A stretch of DNA of 64,000 nucleotides. Source: Mauremys mutica (taxonomy: Eukaryota; Chordata; Testudines; Geoemydidae). This document shows positions 1-11,852 of the stretch, piece after piece (position 1 is the stretch's first letter; each line of letters opens with the position of its first letter). Location: NCBI RefSeq assembly GCF_020497125.1, contig NC_059072.1, positions 54,222,697-54,286,696 on the forward strand, written 5' to 3'. The notes below the pieces were generated by a model, which was given only the letters and a program-made list of their open reading frames with translations, searched no databases and was not told where the DNA came from. The translations under genes were made by a program, and so were the position numbers.

Positions 1-470
1 CGGGCCCTTTAAATCCCCGCCGGAGCTCCGGCAGCCAGGCTCCCATGGGAATTTAAAGAGCCCGGAGCACTGCGGCGGCCAGACCCCCAGGCCCTTTAAT
101 TTGCCCCTGAGCCCCGGGGCTCCCAGCTGCCCCTGCAGCTGCCAGCTCTGGGGTGATTTAAAGGCCCTGGGTCTCCCAGCCACAGCTGGAGCCCCAGGGC
201 CTTTAAATCTTGAAAAGCCCCACCTCTTCCGGTTGAGGCCATGCCCCAGCTCAGGACTCCGGCATACAGGTAAATCCTTTAAGTTACTTTCACCCCTGGG
301 TATTGCCCTACCTGTGTGTGTGTGTGTGTGCTGCCAGAGGCTGGAGAGCCTAATTCAGCAAAGCAGGGAGAGGGAACCCTGGCTGGTTGAGCAGGAGAGG
401 CTCAGTGAAATCCCAGTACATCAGGTGGCACCCCAGAAGGGGAGTACAACCTGTCACACCTATATCTGAT
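1..470. repeat. GC-rich dispersed repeat, probably the end of an LTR retroelement
   Basis: The first 220 bases are GC-rich and carry the motif CCCTTTAAAT or its complement about every 40-60 bases, which gives a degenerate tandem look. A TG dinucleotide run lies at 313-330. The tail from 331 resembles retroelement leader sequence (a GTGGCACCCCAGAAGGGG stretch near 427), but no partner LTR is visible because the window begins here. No coding signal. Family assignment is a guess. Confidence 0.35.
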
Positions 471-1076
471 TAAAATGGGTTTCAGTAACTACTCATCATA
501 AAGTCCAGTGTCTGTGTGGTAAACCAAGGGCTGGAATGCATAAGGGGACAGCACTTTTGACTTCTTATTAACCAGTGTGGTGATAGAGAAGTTTACTGGC
601 TTGGTATAATCTAATGATAGAATGACCACCAGTTTGGGGTGAGGCTGCTCTATTTCTCAGCAGTTTGTCCTGAATTTGGCATTCTCAGCTATGACCCATT
701 GAGGCATGGTGACAATATGCATGGCCCTATCCATTTATTTGCAAAGGACTAAATCCTTCAGGACTTCCCTGAAGCTATTTAAAGTATTTTCTGAGAAAAT
801 GAAAGGTCAATAAATATCAGCTCAGATGCCATTCAAGTGGGCACTGGGTTGTAGTAATATCTGTTCTGAATTAGCTAGTTTAGATCCCACAGCTCAGATT
901 AGGGCTCACTGCACTAGGAGTCAAGCAGCTTCTGCCGCTTCCTTGCAGAGCTTGCCTATTTCAGACATCTTGCAAAGCATCTACTTGGGGTTTAGTCGAT
1001 ATTTTACTAAACATCATTCTGTGGTAGAAACATCAAGGTCTCATGCTTCTTTTGGCAGAGCTGTGCTGCAATCTTT
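471..1076. other. Non-coding stretch without recognisable features
   Basis: Mixed-composition sequence. The only open frames are short and lack domain or codon signals. I see no TIR, LTR or SINE signature. Confidence 0.5.
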
Positions 1077-1395
1077 AACTACGTCTACACTACAAGGTAG
1101 GGGTGTGATGCGAGGAGTGTGCAGTGAAGCTCATGTAGACAAACTCATGCTCATTCTTGTCTGAGCTAGCACACTAAAAATAGTAGTGTAGTCGCAGTAG
1201 CACAGGCAGTGGTGTCACAAGCTAGCCACCCCAAGTATGGACCCGCAGGGTTCAGGTGAGTTTGTGCTCAGGGCAGTCATCTGTGCTATCATGGCTAACC
1301 AACTATTTTTAGTATATTAGCTCAGATGAGAGCTAGTGGAAGTATGTGTACATGAGCTGGGAATCACACCCCTAGCTTATAGTGTAGACATAGCC
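1077..1395. mobile_element. MITE with 32-bp terminal inverted repeats
   Basis: The left end (1077-1108) and the reverse complement of the right end (1364-1395) match over about 32 bases, sharing TGTCTACACTA-type and TAGGGGTGTGA blocks. The interior has no transposase. TGTCTACACTA-type ends also occur on the Harbinger elements at 15728 and 37486, so a Harbinger-mobilised MITE is plausible. No clean target duplication was found. Confidence 0.7.
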
Positions 1396-1839
1396 TGTGT
1401 TTAAGTAGCCTCTGAATATCAGTCACTACTCCTCCTTACACCAGGGTCACTGCTTATGGGTCACCAAAAGTGGAATATGTATGGAGGGCATTTGAAGAAT
1501 GTATTTACCCTTACAGTAGCTAGAGTTTTTTGAGATGCGTTGTCCATTTGCACTGCACAACCTGCCCTCCTTCCCCACTACCATGGAGTCCTGTAACATC
1601 TGGAGTCAGCAGTAGCAAAGTAGTTTGGCCAACTCTGCCTTTTATGCCCTTGGCATGGACACATGAGGACACTCAAGATGCATGAATGGCCCTAGTGGAC
1701 ACTGCTGGCCAGGAATCTTGAATGTGTGCACACCAGGAGTTGAATACATATGAAGAATAAAACTCAAAGAGTTCCGGTTACTATAAGGTAAGTGTTGGGG
1801 GGGTTAAAGTCCAAACCTGGCAGCACCACCTAGTGGTGG
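1396..1839. repeat. Dispersed repeat sharing a block with 4673-4750
   Basis: Bases 1761-1825 resemble 4673-4750: both have AACTCAAAGA, then CGGTTACTATAAGGTAAG or CAGTTACTGTAAGATAAA, then AAGTCxxAACCTGGxAGCAC. Two diverged copies in one window indicate an interspersed family. The GGTAAG core looks like a splice donor, as in some LTR leaders. Nothing coding. Confidence 0.4.
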
Positions 1840-2412
1840 TGCTCTGAGCTATAACACACAATGGCGAGAGTCAATGGCAATGTCAGTGGCGAGGCTCCCT
1901 GGCTGTGTCCCCTCAGTAGCAACAGTCATTGGCTGGGGGTAGGGAAATGTGGGCCCTCCCTGCTCCTCTGGGTTCCAATCCAGGGTCCTGAGAATAATAG
2001 TTCAAATATGTGGCCTAGGTGCGGGCGCTCTTATGCCTGTTCCCTGGGCCACTTCCTACCCCAGCTTCGGGTCCTCCATCAGTGCCACTGGTCAGTTTCT
2101 GGCTCCAGAGGGTCTTCCTCTATCAGTCGTGTCCTGTCATTCCTGGCTTCCATGGAGTGGAGTGAAAGTCCTTTTGTGCCTTGGCAGTGGGGCCTGTCTT
2201 GGCCACATAGACCCCAGCAGCTTCTCTGCAGGATCCTGCAGCACATGACTGCGCCCCTACTCTGTCAACTCAGACTGAGCTGAGCTGCTCTCTTTTGACC
2301 TCTGCCTCCAATAGGAGCATGCCCAGCAGGTGCAGCTGGGCGGGGCCTTCTGGGCCCAGAGTTGTTCTTTAACCCTCAGTTCACCCGTGTGGGGCTCATA
2401 CAACCCATCACA
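1840..2412 (-). mobile_element. Possible solo LTR, antisense
   Basis: A GC-rich block ends on the plus strand with CCCATCACA, so the minus strand begins TGTGATGGG, as expected of an LTR 5' end. The other edge is uncertain and no target duplication was identified. No usable coding frame despite two overlapping open frames at 1861-2283. Low confidence. Confidence 0.3.
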
Positions 2413-2847
2413 GCAAGTAACTTCTGTTTCTCTGGACACAGGGATATGCTAGAGGAAGGATGTGAAAGATAGGATGAATGTGAAAGATTGTTAGAAGAAG
2501 GAGTGGGTTGATCCAGAGGCAGATTGAGTAGATGGAATCCTTTATTGCGACACTTGTTCCCCTTGACTCAATTGTCAAGTAAGCACTGGATTAGTTACAT
2601 CACATTCTTTTTATTTAAGTATGTAAATGCCTACATCCACTACAACACCCAAAAACCCTTATTAAGTAATAGAAACTCCCATACTATGATTATACCCACC
2701 CCATTGACTGATTACAGAATTACGCATATTATACACACATCTTTACCCTGAAAATACATTTCTTTGCAGTAATTTGTTGCTACAAATTCCCTTAATTGAC
2801 AGTTCTAAGGGGAGGGAGGAAGGGGCAATGACCCAGGGCTTGCTTAT
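2413..2847. other. Non-coding stretch
   Basis: Includes an AT-rich part at 2590-2770. No repeat ends or coding signals recognised. Confidence 0.4.
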
Positions 2848-2855
2848 TTCGCTGG

Positions 2856-3144
2856 CAGGGCTGGCTCCAGGCACCAGCGAAGGAAGCAGGTGCTTGGGGT
2901 GGCCAATGGAAAATCGCGGCACGTCCGTGTCTTCAGCGGCAATTCAGCGGCAGGTCTCTCAGTCCCTCTCTTCCTCTTTGAGCTGCCGCCAAAGTGCTGC
3001 CGAAGAGGAAGAGAGGGAGCAAAGGACCCGCTGCCGAATTGCCACAGAAGAATGACGCTGCCGCCGAAGTACCGCCGATCTGCTTTATCTTTTTTTTTTC
3101 CCGCTTCGCCGATTGGGGCGGCAAAAAAGATGGAGCCGGCCCTG
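2856..3144. mobile_element. Non-autonomous hAT element with imperfect 8-bp TSD
   Basis: The ends are inverted repeats: CAGGGCTGGCTCC at the left and GGAGCCGGCCCTG at the right. The flanks 2848-2855 and 3145-3152 match at 6 of 8 positions (TTCGCTGG and GTAGCTGG), as expected for a hAT duplication that has aged. The GC-rich interior contains several GCCGC-rich imperfect repeats. Overlapping open frames of 80-150 codons here are by-products of base composition. Related ends occur at 12237-12632. Confidence 0.75.
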
Positions 3145-3152
3145 GTAGCTGG

Positions 3153-4672
3153 GAAAGGAAGGGAGGAGGAGATAACACTTCTTTACCCAAAAGGTATTCT
3201 TTAGATCTCCACATTTCTTATGCAGCTGCAACACATCAGTTCTTAACAAGGAGAAAGGAGGGGGAAGGGGTAACACTTTATCTATTTGGTGAAGGAATAA
3301 TGCGTGCCTGTGCCTACTCCCTGATACCATGCCAGGAGAGCAGCGGTTTCCATGTCTACCTAACCCTTACATATCCCAAAAAAGATGAAAGAGAGGGAGA
3401 AGTAAAAGATGACTCACAGGTTATGAAACTCAGTGGTGGGGAGAACAATGAGTTTTAAACAGTGCCAAAGAAAGTGGAGCCTGTGGATAGTTTGGCATGA
3501 AAGACTATGATATTCCAAGGTGCAATCCAGACCAGTGAGGGGATGTGTCGCCATTTGCCCTGCAACTTGGGCTCTTCACAAACAGCCAAACAGCATGCGG
3601 GTCACACCCTGAGTATCTGTGTATAGCTGCAGCCTGCCAGCAACACTGACCCCAGCAGCCTTTATTTAAGCAGTACAGAAGATGACGTGTAGTCTGGGGT
3701 GAAAATGGCCCCATGCTCTTTCTTCTTCCCTGTGTATGCTGAAAAGCAGATGTGCCTTGTCTCCCTTTTGCTGTTTCAAGGACCTTGTTTATTACTTATA
3801 TGTAAATTGAGGCAAACACACATTCCTTTGTTTAAGACAGACCTGCTTAACCATTCTCACCTAATTGGGGCTACATGGGTTTGATCATGTGCTACCAACA
3901 TACAGGAGAATTCATAACTTTACATATAATGTTATTATATACGTATCACCATGATATTATTGAGCAGTGAGTTATTAGTTTTTAAATTATACCTCACACG
4001 GCACATTTTGTACAAAGATTATTACAACAGTGTGTGCCATGTGAATATAAGGGGTGCATTTGGCCACAAAGATGAGGAGTTCAGTTTTGAACCTGGGTAA
4101 GTCTCAGTTCTTGGTGAGCTCTCAAGAAGAGGTCAGAGGAACTGGTTGAAATGGTTTGGAAGGACAGAGAGATGACAGGAAAAGACGTAAAGCTGGGAGC
4201 TGTCAGCATAGAAATGGTGATCGAATCCATATAACTAGATGAAATAATCTAAAATGATCAGAAGAAGAAAAGAGGGGTTGGGACTAGGAGAGAGGAGGAA
4301 GCTCCACCAAAGGAGACACTGCAGGAGTAATCAAAGAGGAAAACCCAGAGAGAACAGTATCTCAAAAACCCAGGCAGCCCTGTCAAACAAAAGGGTGTGG
4401 GGCTACTGAGCTGAAGCAGCAGGGAGGTCGAATGAGATTGGAGTACAGACTGGGAGTTCTGAGATCAGAGCAGGTACAGCTGAGTGAAGAAGTCAGAAAT
4501 CAGACTGGGATCAAGAACTGAGTTGGAGCTCAACACAGCACATTCCATAGAGCCACGCAATCTGTTAAAGGTAAAGGGAAGATAGAGTAGTAATTGAAGA
4601 GGCAGGAGGAGTCAATGGTTGTTTTTTTCTTTCAGGATGGGTAGAACAGATGCCTATAATATCTATATACAC
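3153..4672. other. Non-coding stretch
   Basis: No gene recognised. Bases 4040-4560 are purine-rich and feel repeat-derived (GAGCTGTCAGCATAG and similar phrases), but I cannot name the family. Confidence 0.4.
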
Positions 4673-4750
4673 AACTCAAAGACACCTCCAGTTACTGTAA
4701 GATAAATGTTGTGGGGAGGGGAGAGGGCTGAAGTCTGAACCTGGTAGCAC
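4673..4750. repeat. Second copy of the dispersed block seen at 1761
   Basis: Aligns with 1761-1825 over the AACTCAAAGA, CAGTTACTGTAAGATAAA and AACCTGGTAGCAC blocks with a few substitutions and indels. Short fragment of an interspersed family, probably LTR-derived. Confidence 0.45.
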
Positions 4751-7700
4751 ATTTGCATTTTATCATTGCTAATGCATTAAAATATATAATGAAAATATGT
4801 TACAAATTGTATATAATACAATGGCATTATTTCATACAGTAGAATAGTTCAATCTCACAGAAAGTGATTTCATTTTGTAAGTATTGGGTGCTGTGAAAAT
4901 AACCACATCTGGGTATAAAGTAAGCAGCTGTCATATAGAAATAGAAATATTAGAATATTGTACAGGGAATTATAATTGTGCTTGCCCTGTGTAATTAACA
5001 ACCACTCATCACCATACTCTAGTCCTAGCAATGATGGTGTTTTCATGAGGCTGAAATGGATATTGATAGCTTCCCATATCCTCAACATCCCCTGGGGCAT
5101 GGAGAACCCTTTGACAGATGTGTGCATTCAGGACTCTCTGATCAGATGTGCAGAAAGCGTGCTTGAGGCCAGTTAGAATAATGATTTTGAAAAACTGAAC
5201 TCCAGAATTTGAACTGGTTATATAAAATACATTCAGCTTAGGAGGCCAGCAAAATCACACTTTGGCACAATGTAAAGGCCATGTTTTTAGTGCACATAAT
5301 GAGGAGTCAGCCTCAGAACTCTAATTAATGTTAATAGGAGTCACAAAGTGAACCCTGTGCATTGCTGCCAAAATGTACCAGTAAGTATCGGTGTAGATTT
5401 TTTTTCACCCAGATCCCAAGGCACTGTTTAAGGAAATCAATTACTCATCCACCACCAACTCTTAAATATGGTAGATGTCACAGCTCTAGATGTCATGTGG
5501 ATTTGAGAGCAGAGCAAAACTCAAAGTGAGAAACTCAATAAGTGTCACAGAGATTCAATGCAAAACTATAAATGTGCCAAGCTTTGCGTTTAACAAAATC
5601 AGGAGCTGCTGGGGTTTTGCATATGTTGAAACAAAGAACAAAAGTTCCACACAGCTTGATGTAGTGTGTTGTTGTTGTGCACTGTTTAATAAATTTAGCC
5701 TGCCCCTTTAGCATGCAATTACACCAAGAGACCTCTAGGAGCCAGAGTTAGCAGCATGAAATGTAATCCTTTGGTAGTAGCATAAATGCAGCTATGAATG
5801 TCTGTGTGGGGGAGGGGCACTGAAACTATTTGCCAATTTGGATCAAACTTGGCAAATAGTTTTGTCTGGGGGAAAAAATACCCTTGAAAACAAAAATTTC
5901 ATAAATGTCAACATGGTTTGAATAGTCATTTTTGTTTAGAAAATATCAATCTGAATAGACGTTCAAAATGTTTCACTTGGCCAAAACAATTTTTTTTGTT
6001 CCAACAAGAAAAACTGGAAAAACACAGTTTGGGTTTGAAACTAACTGAATTTTATGAGATGTTTTGGTTTTGTCATCAAATCAAAAAATCAATTATTCAC
6101 TCAGTTCTAATCACGGTATATATCATTTTATGATGTTGCATTACAGTGTTCACTTACTGGCATAATATTTAGTTAATAATTTTCATTTTGTGGATTAATT
6201 AATGAGCTCAAATAATAACCTACACTAGTCTATTTGCATAGCATATTTGTGCTATTGCAAATACATATGCATTATTATGTATCACAATTTCATTAGAGTT
6301 GTTTGTGTGGTCCAGCAAGCAAGCAGAGTTACTGGGCCAAAAATCTTACGAGGTACTTTCATACAAAATTCTCATAGCATGACTCTTTTCGGGTCATACT
6401 GGTTGTCTATAGAGTCCCTATACTGTAGTGCATAATGGTAAAATTAATGCCCATACTGGAGATATTCAAAGACGGAGGCCAGTAGCTGGACCAGCAGAGT
6501 AATGACACTGCATTACATACACATCATGAAGAGAGAACTACATATGGGAATGACTTTTTGACTTGTTTTCAGGTTATGTAAATCAGTGCCTCCGGAGAGT
6601 GGCTCACACCTCTGTATAGTAACTAATTGTAAGACTCTAATGTTAATCTCAGGGAACATTTAGACTGACATTTTCAAAACTGCCTCAGTGACTTTGATGC
6701 CCAGTTCTTATTAAAATTAATAGGGATTTTTGTGTGTCCAAATCCCTTAAGCAGCTTGGAAATCCAAGGCTACAGAGAGGGAGCATGCAGGGGTCACATG
6801 GCCCCCCCATATTTGCTGCTTGGCTTGTACCAAGCATGCTCAAATGGACTGAGCATGTTCAGTAACACTGCTGAAGCTGGCTGCCCTCACTCTGTGCCCC
6901 CACTATCCGCAGGCATGGGTCATCTCTGCAAGTCTACCTCTCTTCTGCTTCAAGGATAAGTTCTACAGGAGCAGATATACTCCAAAAGATAAGATATACA
7001 AATTGCTAGCTATAACCTGAAATGCTGAACTTGGAAAATGTGAGAATACTGAGAGAGCTTCTGCAGGGAGCACAGATCTATGATTCTCAGTGGAAACCTG
7101 CATTACAGCACATAAGGTGAAAAAATGCAACAGAAATGTAATCAAGTTACATAGGTAGGTTAATAGGCTGGCTGGCTGAATGAATGAATGTTTCTTGGTG
7201 TGCCCACAGCCAGTCCTTAAAGAAGCTGGCTCCTCCAAGATGGGAATGACCTCAGTCTTAGGTAGTAACTGAAAGGAATTTCAGAGTTGTGTCTTTTTCC
7301 TGCCTCTGGGATAAATAGAAACTGGTAACAGCAACACCAGCAGCAACAGGTGGGTTGCCTCTGTATCCTTTTCCAGTTACATATAGGCATGCTTTTGTTA
7401 TTTACCTGAGCTGGTGCCTGTCATTATTCCAGGGACTGTATGTGCTCATGTTAACCCATCAATAAGTTATGTGATCTCATAGTCCACTACCAATATAAGG
7501 CACATGCAATAACTAAAAAAGGTGTGTCCTCCGTTTTGGAGAACTCAAACTCTGCTCTTGACACAGAGAGCAGTTATGTACATTTTAAACAGAAGAAAGT
7601 GAAAGGGAATGGGGAAAGGGCTGGCAGTCAGCAAAAGAAGGAGGAGAGAGTATAGTGTTGACCCGCTGAGCAGTAGCCAAAATCTGAGGCACTGTATGGT

Positions 7701-8079
7701 GATTTCCATTTGGATGAGAAATTGGTTTGTGGAGTCTGGGTATTTTTTTAGAACAAAATGTATACACATCCTGTTTTCTGTATAGCAGGAGGAACAAAAC
7801 TGCCAGTATCCAGCTCTCTTTTGCAGAAGACTTGGACCCAATTCTTGTGCTGTTCCCCCAGAATCAGGGCTCTGTCTCTCCTTTTCTCCAGGGACTCTCA
7901 CAGACTCCCAAGAAATTGTAGACTCTCTGCTGACTGCCCACCCAACAGTTAAGTCACAGCCCTCTCCCCTTGAGTTTGAAACATAGGAAGCCCTGTTAGC
8001 ACCACACTGCTCTCTAGGTCACATGGTCTTTGTAGGCAGCTCCTATGTCAGCCCCTCCTTTGTCTGCCCCTGTTTTTAC
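4751..8079. other. AT-rich non-coding stretch
   Basis: Over 3 kb without a convincing gene. Open frames are under 120 codons and lack recognisable domains. A short GGCTGGCTGAATGAATGAATG tract lies near 7170. No TIR or LTR ends recognised. Confidence 0.5.
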
Positions 8080-8087
8080 TGCACAAA

Positions 8088-8210
8088 TAGGGTGACCAGA
8101 CAGCAAGTGTGAAAAATTGGGACAGGGTTAGGGGGTAATAGGCACCCATATAAGACAAAGCCCCAAATATCGGGACTGTCCCTATAAAATCAGGACATCT
8201 GGTTACCTTA
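8088..8210. mobile_element. 123-bp hAT-type MITE with perfect 8-bp TSD
   Basis: Both flanks carry TGCACAAA (8080-8087 and 8211-8218), a perfect 8-bp duplication. The ends are TAGGGTGACCAGA and TCTGGTTACCTTA, which are inverted copies with two differences. The size and duplication length fit a hAT-mobilised MITE. No coding capacity. Confidence 0.85.
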
Positions 8211-8218
8211 TGCACAAA

Positions 8219-8566
8219 TGAGCTTAGGCCCAGTTCCACAAAGTTACTTAGGCATGTAAATACCACACTGAGCCACCTAAATCCCAGTTTTGGCTCCTCT
8301 GTGATCCACAAAACTTCCTCCAAATCCTATAGGCCCCTAAACTCACTCGGCTCTTATGTTTTCAGGATAAAAATTCCCTCCATGCCTACATTTCTGCCTC
8401 TGGACATGCATGCTGCTGCCTCACTACTGGTGTCCCAAAGCCTGTCACCCCTAAGCCCCAGAGCAATTCACAAATCAGGGGAAATCCTTCAGCTGCCTAA
8501 ATCATGTGCCACGCCTGATCTGGTAGGCATACTCAGAGGCCATCTACTGGAGAAGAAGTTAGTACC
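8219..8566. other. Non-coding, probably SINE-related sequence
   Basis: Contains phrases such as CTTAGGCATGTAAATACC and CCAGTTTTGGCTCC that recur loosely near 11535-11650, suggesting fragments of an old dispersed family. Not resolved further. Confidence 0.3.
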
Positions 8567-8690
8567 CATTTTATAACTTTTAGCCCAGTGACTAGAGCAT
8601 TCACCTGCGGGAGACCCAAGTTCAATTCCTCCCTCTCTGCTAGAAGGGTGGAAAAGATCTGAACAGGGTCTCCCACTTCTGGATATTTAC
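8567..8690 (+). repeat. tRNA-derived SINE fragment
   Basis: TAGCCCAGTGACTAGAGC (8581-8598) resembles a pol III A box and AGTTCAATTCC (8619-8629) a B box at tRNA spacing, followed by a non-tRNA body. Similar to the copy at 9411-9545. A functional tRNA gene is unlikely because no acceptor stem can be drawn. Confidence 0.55.
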
Positions 8691-8805
8691 AACTTGTTAA
8701 ATGCTGAAGGCTGGAATGTCGTTGCCTCAGTAACGCTGTTCAGGCTGCTCAGTACTTCTGTACTAACAGCAAATAATGCAGTCTGCTAATTCAGCAGATC
8801 TCGAT

Positions 8806-9330
8806 GTTACTCATAAAGAAAGACCACAGGCACAGTTCGATGACAAAGGCACTCGGCCAGGTTTATTGCCCGTAAGGCACAATCCTAGTGCGTTGGCTCT
8901 GTGGTTACAGGTACCCTAACACATAAGTGCCCAATGACAAGGAGTGGCTCAGTCAGCAGTGGGAGTGTCTGCTGTCTCCTAGGCCACACAAAGGGTTAAG
9001 GCGAGATACCCCAACTTTAATTGACTGAGACAACCATCTGGGGTAAACAACTTATGCACCACCTTACGTGTTTCATGATGTGTGTTTGTTACCTCCCCTT
9101 GTTCTTGGTATCTTGGACAAAACACCCCATTCATTATTTTGTCAAACCATCTTATCTGTAGTAGCTGGAATATATTTACATAAATATCTAATGCCTAGTA
9201 CACCAGTACATGAACTTGGCAAAGTTGTTGCTAGACAGTAAACTTATCAGTACTTTAATACATGGCCTGACTTTGGTTCATATCCTCTGGTTCAGGCCTC
9301 AGATCTTGCACCACGCTAGGTGCTCCAGGC
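8806..9330 (-). mobile_element. Possible LTR, antisense
   Basis: On the minus strand an AATAAA lies near 8863 (plus TTTATT), about 55 bases before a CA end at about 8806, an R-U5 arrangement. The 5' edge is uncertain and ends around a CT-rich tract at 9332-9344. No target duplication found. Tentative. Confidence 0.35.
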
Positions 9331-9410
9331 TCTCTCTCTCTCTACCACACAACTATTTCAATATTTATCCACAGTGAAATAGTCATTCGGCCAAAGAGAG
9401 AAAACAAACA

Positions 9411-9545
9411 GGAATGGCTCTGTAGACAGTGGTTAGGGCACCCAACCAGGAGGTGGGACACCCAAAGTCCAGCCCCCCTGTGCTAATGACTCTTTAATTA
9501 TTTATCCACAATGGAACAGCTTCAGCAGGAGAGACTGAGAGGAAT
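9411..9545 (+). repeat. tRNA-derived SINE
   Basis: GACAGTGGTTAGGGCACCC resembles an A box and AAAGTCCAGCCCC lies at the B-box position. The body continues with a TTATTTATCCACAATGGAAC phrase that also occurs, diverged, near 9362, so two partial copies may abut. Old, no insertion duplication visible. Confidence 0.55.
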
Positions 9546-9570
9546 TAAAAACCCGTGGCTGGCCTGGGCC

Positions 9571-9766
9571 AGCTAACTCAGTCTTGTGGGGTTCAGGCTG
9601 AGGGCCTGTTTACTTGTGGAGTAGATGTCTGGGCTTGGGCTGGAGCCTGGACTCTTGGACCCTGCGAGGTGGGAAGTTTCCAGAGCTCGGTCTGCAGCCT
9701 GAGCCCAAACATTTACACCTCAAGTAAACAGCCTCATTGTCCGAGCCCCATGAGCCAAAGTCAGCT
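9571..9766. mobile_element. Palindromic MITE
   Basis: Reading inward from both sides gives the same sequence: AGCTAACTCA at the left mirrors GTCAGCT at the right, and TGTTTACTTG at 9607-9616 mirrors CAAGTAAACA at 9721-9730, with further pairing of GGGCTTGGGCTGGA and CAGCCTGAGCCC. The whole 196 bases can fold on itself. The flanks were not resolved into a target duplication. Confidence 0.65.
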
Positions 9767-9878
9767 CCCCCAAGTCTGGGGGAAATCCGGCACAATGCTA
9801 AAAGAATTGCAGATAAAAGAGAAAGAGAAAGAAGCTGAAATCCAGAAATTAGCACATCAAAGAGTTCTGGAACTCCAC

Positions 9879-11114
9879 TGTGATGGACTTCCCCGGGTGC
9901 AACCTGGAACTGGGGTACCGCTGAGCCCTTTGGCATACCCGTCTGGCATAGCCCTTTGGGCCCCCTTTCCAGCTGTGAGGCTGTGACAAGCCACAATCCT
10001 CTCCAGACCTTACACTTACCCAGCCATACATAAGTAGGGACACACCCAGCTGCAGTTACATGAAGGCTTCTCCTAGCTACTCATGAACTAACAATAGAGA
10101 GACTCCAGCCAGCTTGCCCCCCGCCCCCTCGCTTCACAGCCTAGGACCTCTGAGCTGTACTGTTTTGCCCTGGTCAAAAGCCTGACCAGTGTAAGTTTAC
10201 CACCTAGTCCGCCCCTCCCTCAATGTGGAGAGGACAATGTGCCAGTTTTTGTTCCTGAGATTACCCAAATACTTCTAGCAAAACACACTGTTTTAGGTAA
10301 AAAAATATAAAACAAATGTATTAACTACAGAAATAGAGATTTTAAGTGATTATAAATAATAGCGCACAGATCAAAGTTGGTTACCTAAGAAATAAACAAA
10401 ATCATAATCTAAAATTTATAAATTAGATGGGATTTGAAATAAGCAGTGTCTCACCCTGATGGTACAAACAGTCCACCAATCTTCCATACACAGGCAGGGC
10501 TTCCTTCTTTCCCGCCTGGGGACACCCTTCCCCAGTTCATCCTTTGTTCTTCAGGTGTTTCCAGCTGTTGTGTTGTAGGGGGATTGAGGCCCATTGTTGA
10601 TGTCACTTCCCCCTTTTATAGTGTCTTCCATGTGGAGGGAACTTCATTGTCCCAAACAAAGTCCCCAGTACAGTTTGTGGAAAAGTACTGGGACAAGATG
10701 GAGTCTAATATCACATAATCTAGTCACATGCCTTTGCATGCTTTGATGAGTCATAACAGCCATTACCCATATATTGGCTGAAGTGTCCACAGGAAAGCTA
10801 ATCAGGTGAAGATAAGCTTTTCCCATGTCCATTGTTTTTGTTGATGGGCCATTACCTTGAATAGACCCTTCACACTGTGCTGGCTAGACTGGATGGAAAC
10901 TAACTTGTGGGAGTTACCCAGGAACAAGCACATATGAAATATGGATGCATAGTCAATATTCCTAACTTTGGATACAAAAATGATACATGCATACAAATAG
11001 GATAATCATAGTCAGCAAACCATAACTTTTCTATTGACATCTCACATGACATATGTCATACAAGATGCACCATAATCATATCACTATAATGAATATGGCG
11101 TGCAGAGCGTCACA
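9879..11114 (-). mobile_element. Solo LTR, antisense
   Basis: The 1236-bp block has short inverted ends: TGTGATGG at the left and CGTCACA at the right. In minus orientation it begins TGTGACG and carries a TATAAAAGGG box (plus 10611-10620). No internal retroviral region follows on either side, so it is probably a solo LTR. No clear duplication at the flanks, so the edges or the single-element reading may be slightly wrong. Confidence 0.5.
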
Positions 11115-11296
11115 GCGGGTTCCTGTTTGTGCATCTCTAAACAAAGTTAGGTGTCTCCCTGCAGCCCACACTTAGGTGTGTATCATTGAGAGAGGGGCAG
11201 GGATTAGGACACATCTCTGATGTCAGCATCTCCTAATGGCTAGATTAGGTTACTCCCTGCCTAGCCTTCTGATTTGTGGTTTGCATTCTGTGGATT

Positions 11297-11403
11297 TGTC
11301 TACACTGCAAATAAAACCCCATGGCAGTGAGGTTCAGAGCCTGTGTCAGCTGACTCAAGCTCATAGGGGTTGCACTACAGGGCTAAAAATAGCTGTGTAG
11401 ACA
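11297..11403. mobile_element. Short MITE with TGTCTACAC ends
   Basis: TGTCTACACTGCAA at the left mirrors the right end GCTGTGTAGACA. The interior contains a degenerate GACTCAAGCTCATAGGGGT motif. About 107 bases, no coding capacity. The ends resemble those of the Harbinger-like elements in this window. Confidence 0.55.
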
Positions 11404-11852
11404 TTCTCACTCAGTCTGGAACCCAGACTCTCTCCCCACTCATTGGTTTTTCAGAGCCCAGATGCTGAGACTTGCTAATTTAAGGGTTGTTTTGGAAGTG
11501 TAGCAGTACCTTAAAGCCCCTGTCTCTCCCCATTCATTGAATAGGAGCCTAGGAGCCAAAACTCAGGCATTGTGAAACACTGTGTTGTTCTTGTGATTTT
11601 CTAGGCACCTAAAAATTAGGCACTGTTATGTATCACAATACTTAAGTCCTTTTGTGGAGCTAGGCCTGAGTGCTTAACATGCTCATTTACTTTAGGGAAG
11701 TTTGTCATTGGTTTTGCTTCCAAAGCCACTAGTGCAGCAATTAACTTTTTCATAACAATACCCTGAAGCAAAATGTACCCTCCATCCAACTACCTACAAT
11801 CAAATTAGAAAGGAAAAGAGGAGAAAAAGAAAGAGATCCTTTTTGTCCGATA

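Noticed and set aside
2994..3458. 154-codon open frame
   Set aside because: Begins in a hAT element and runs into unique sequence; no coding signature.
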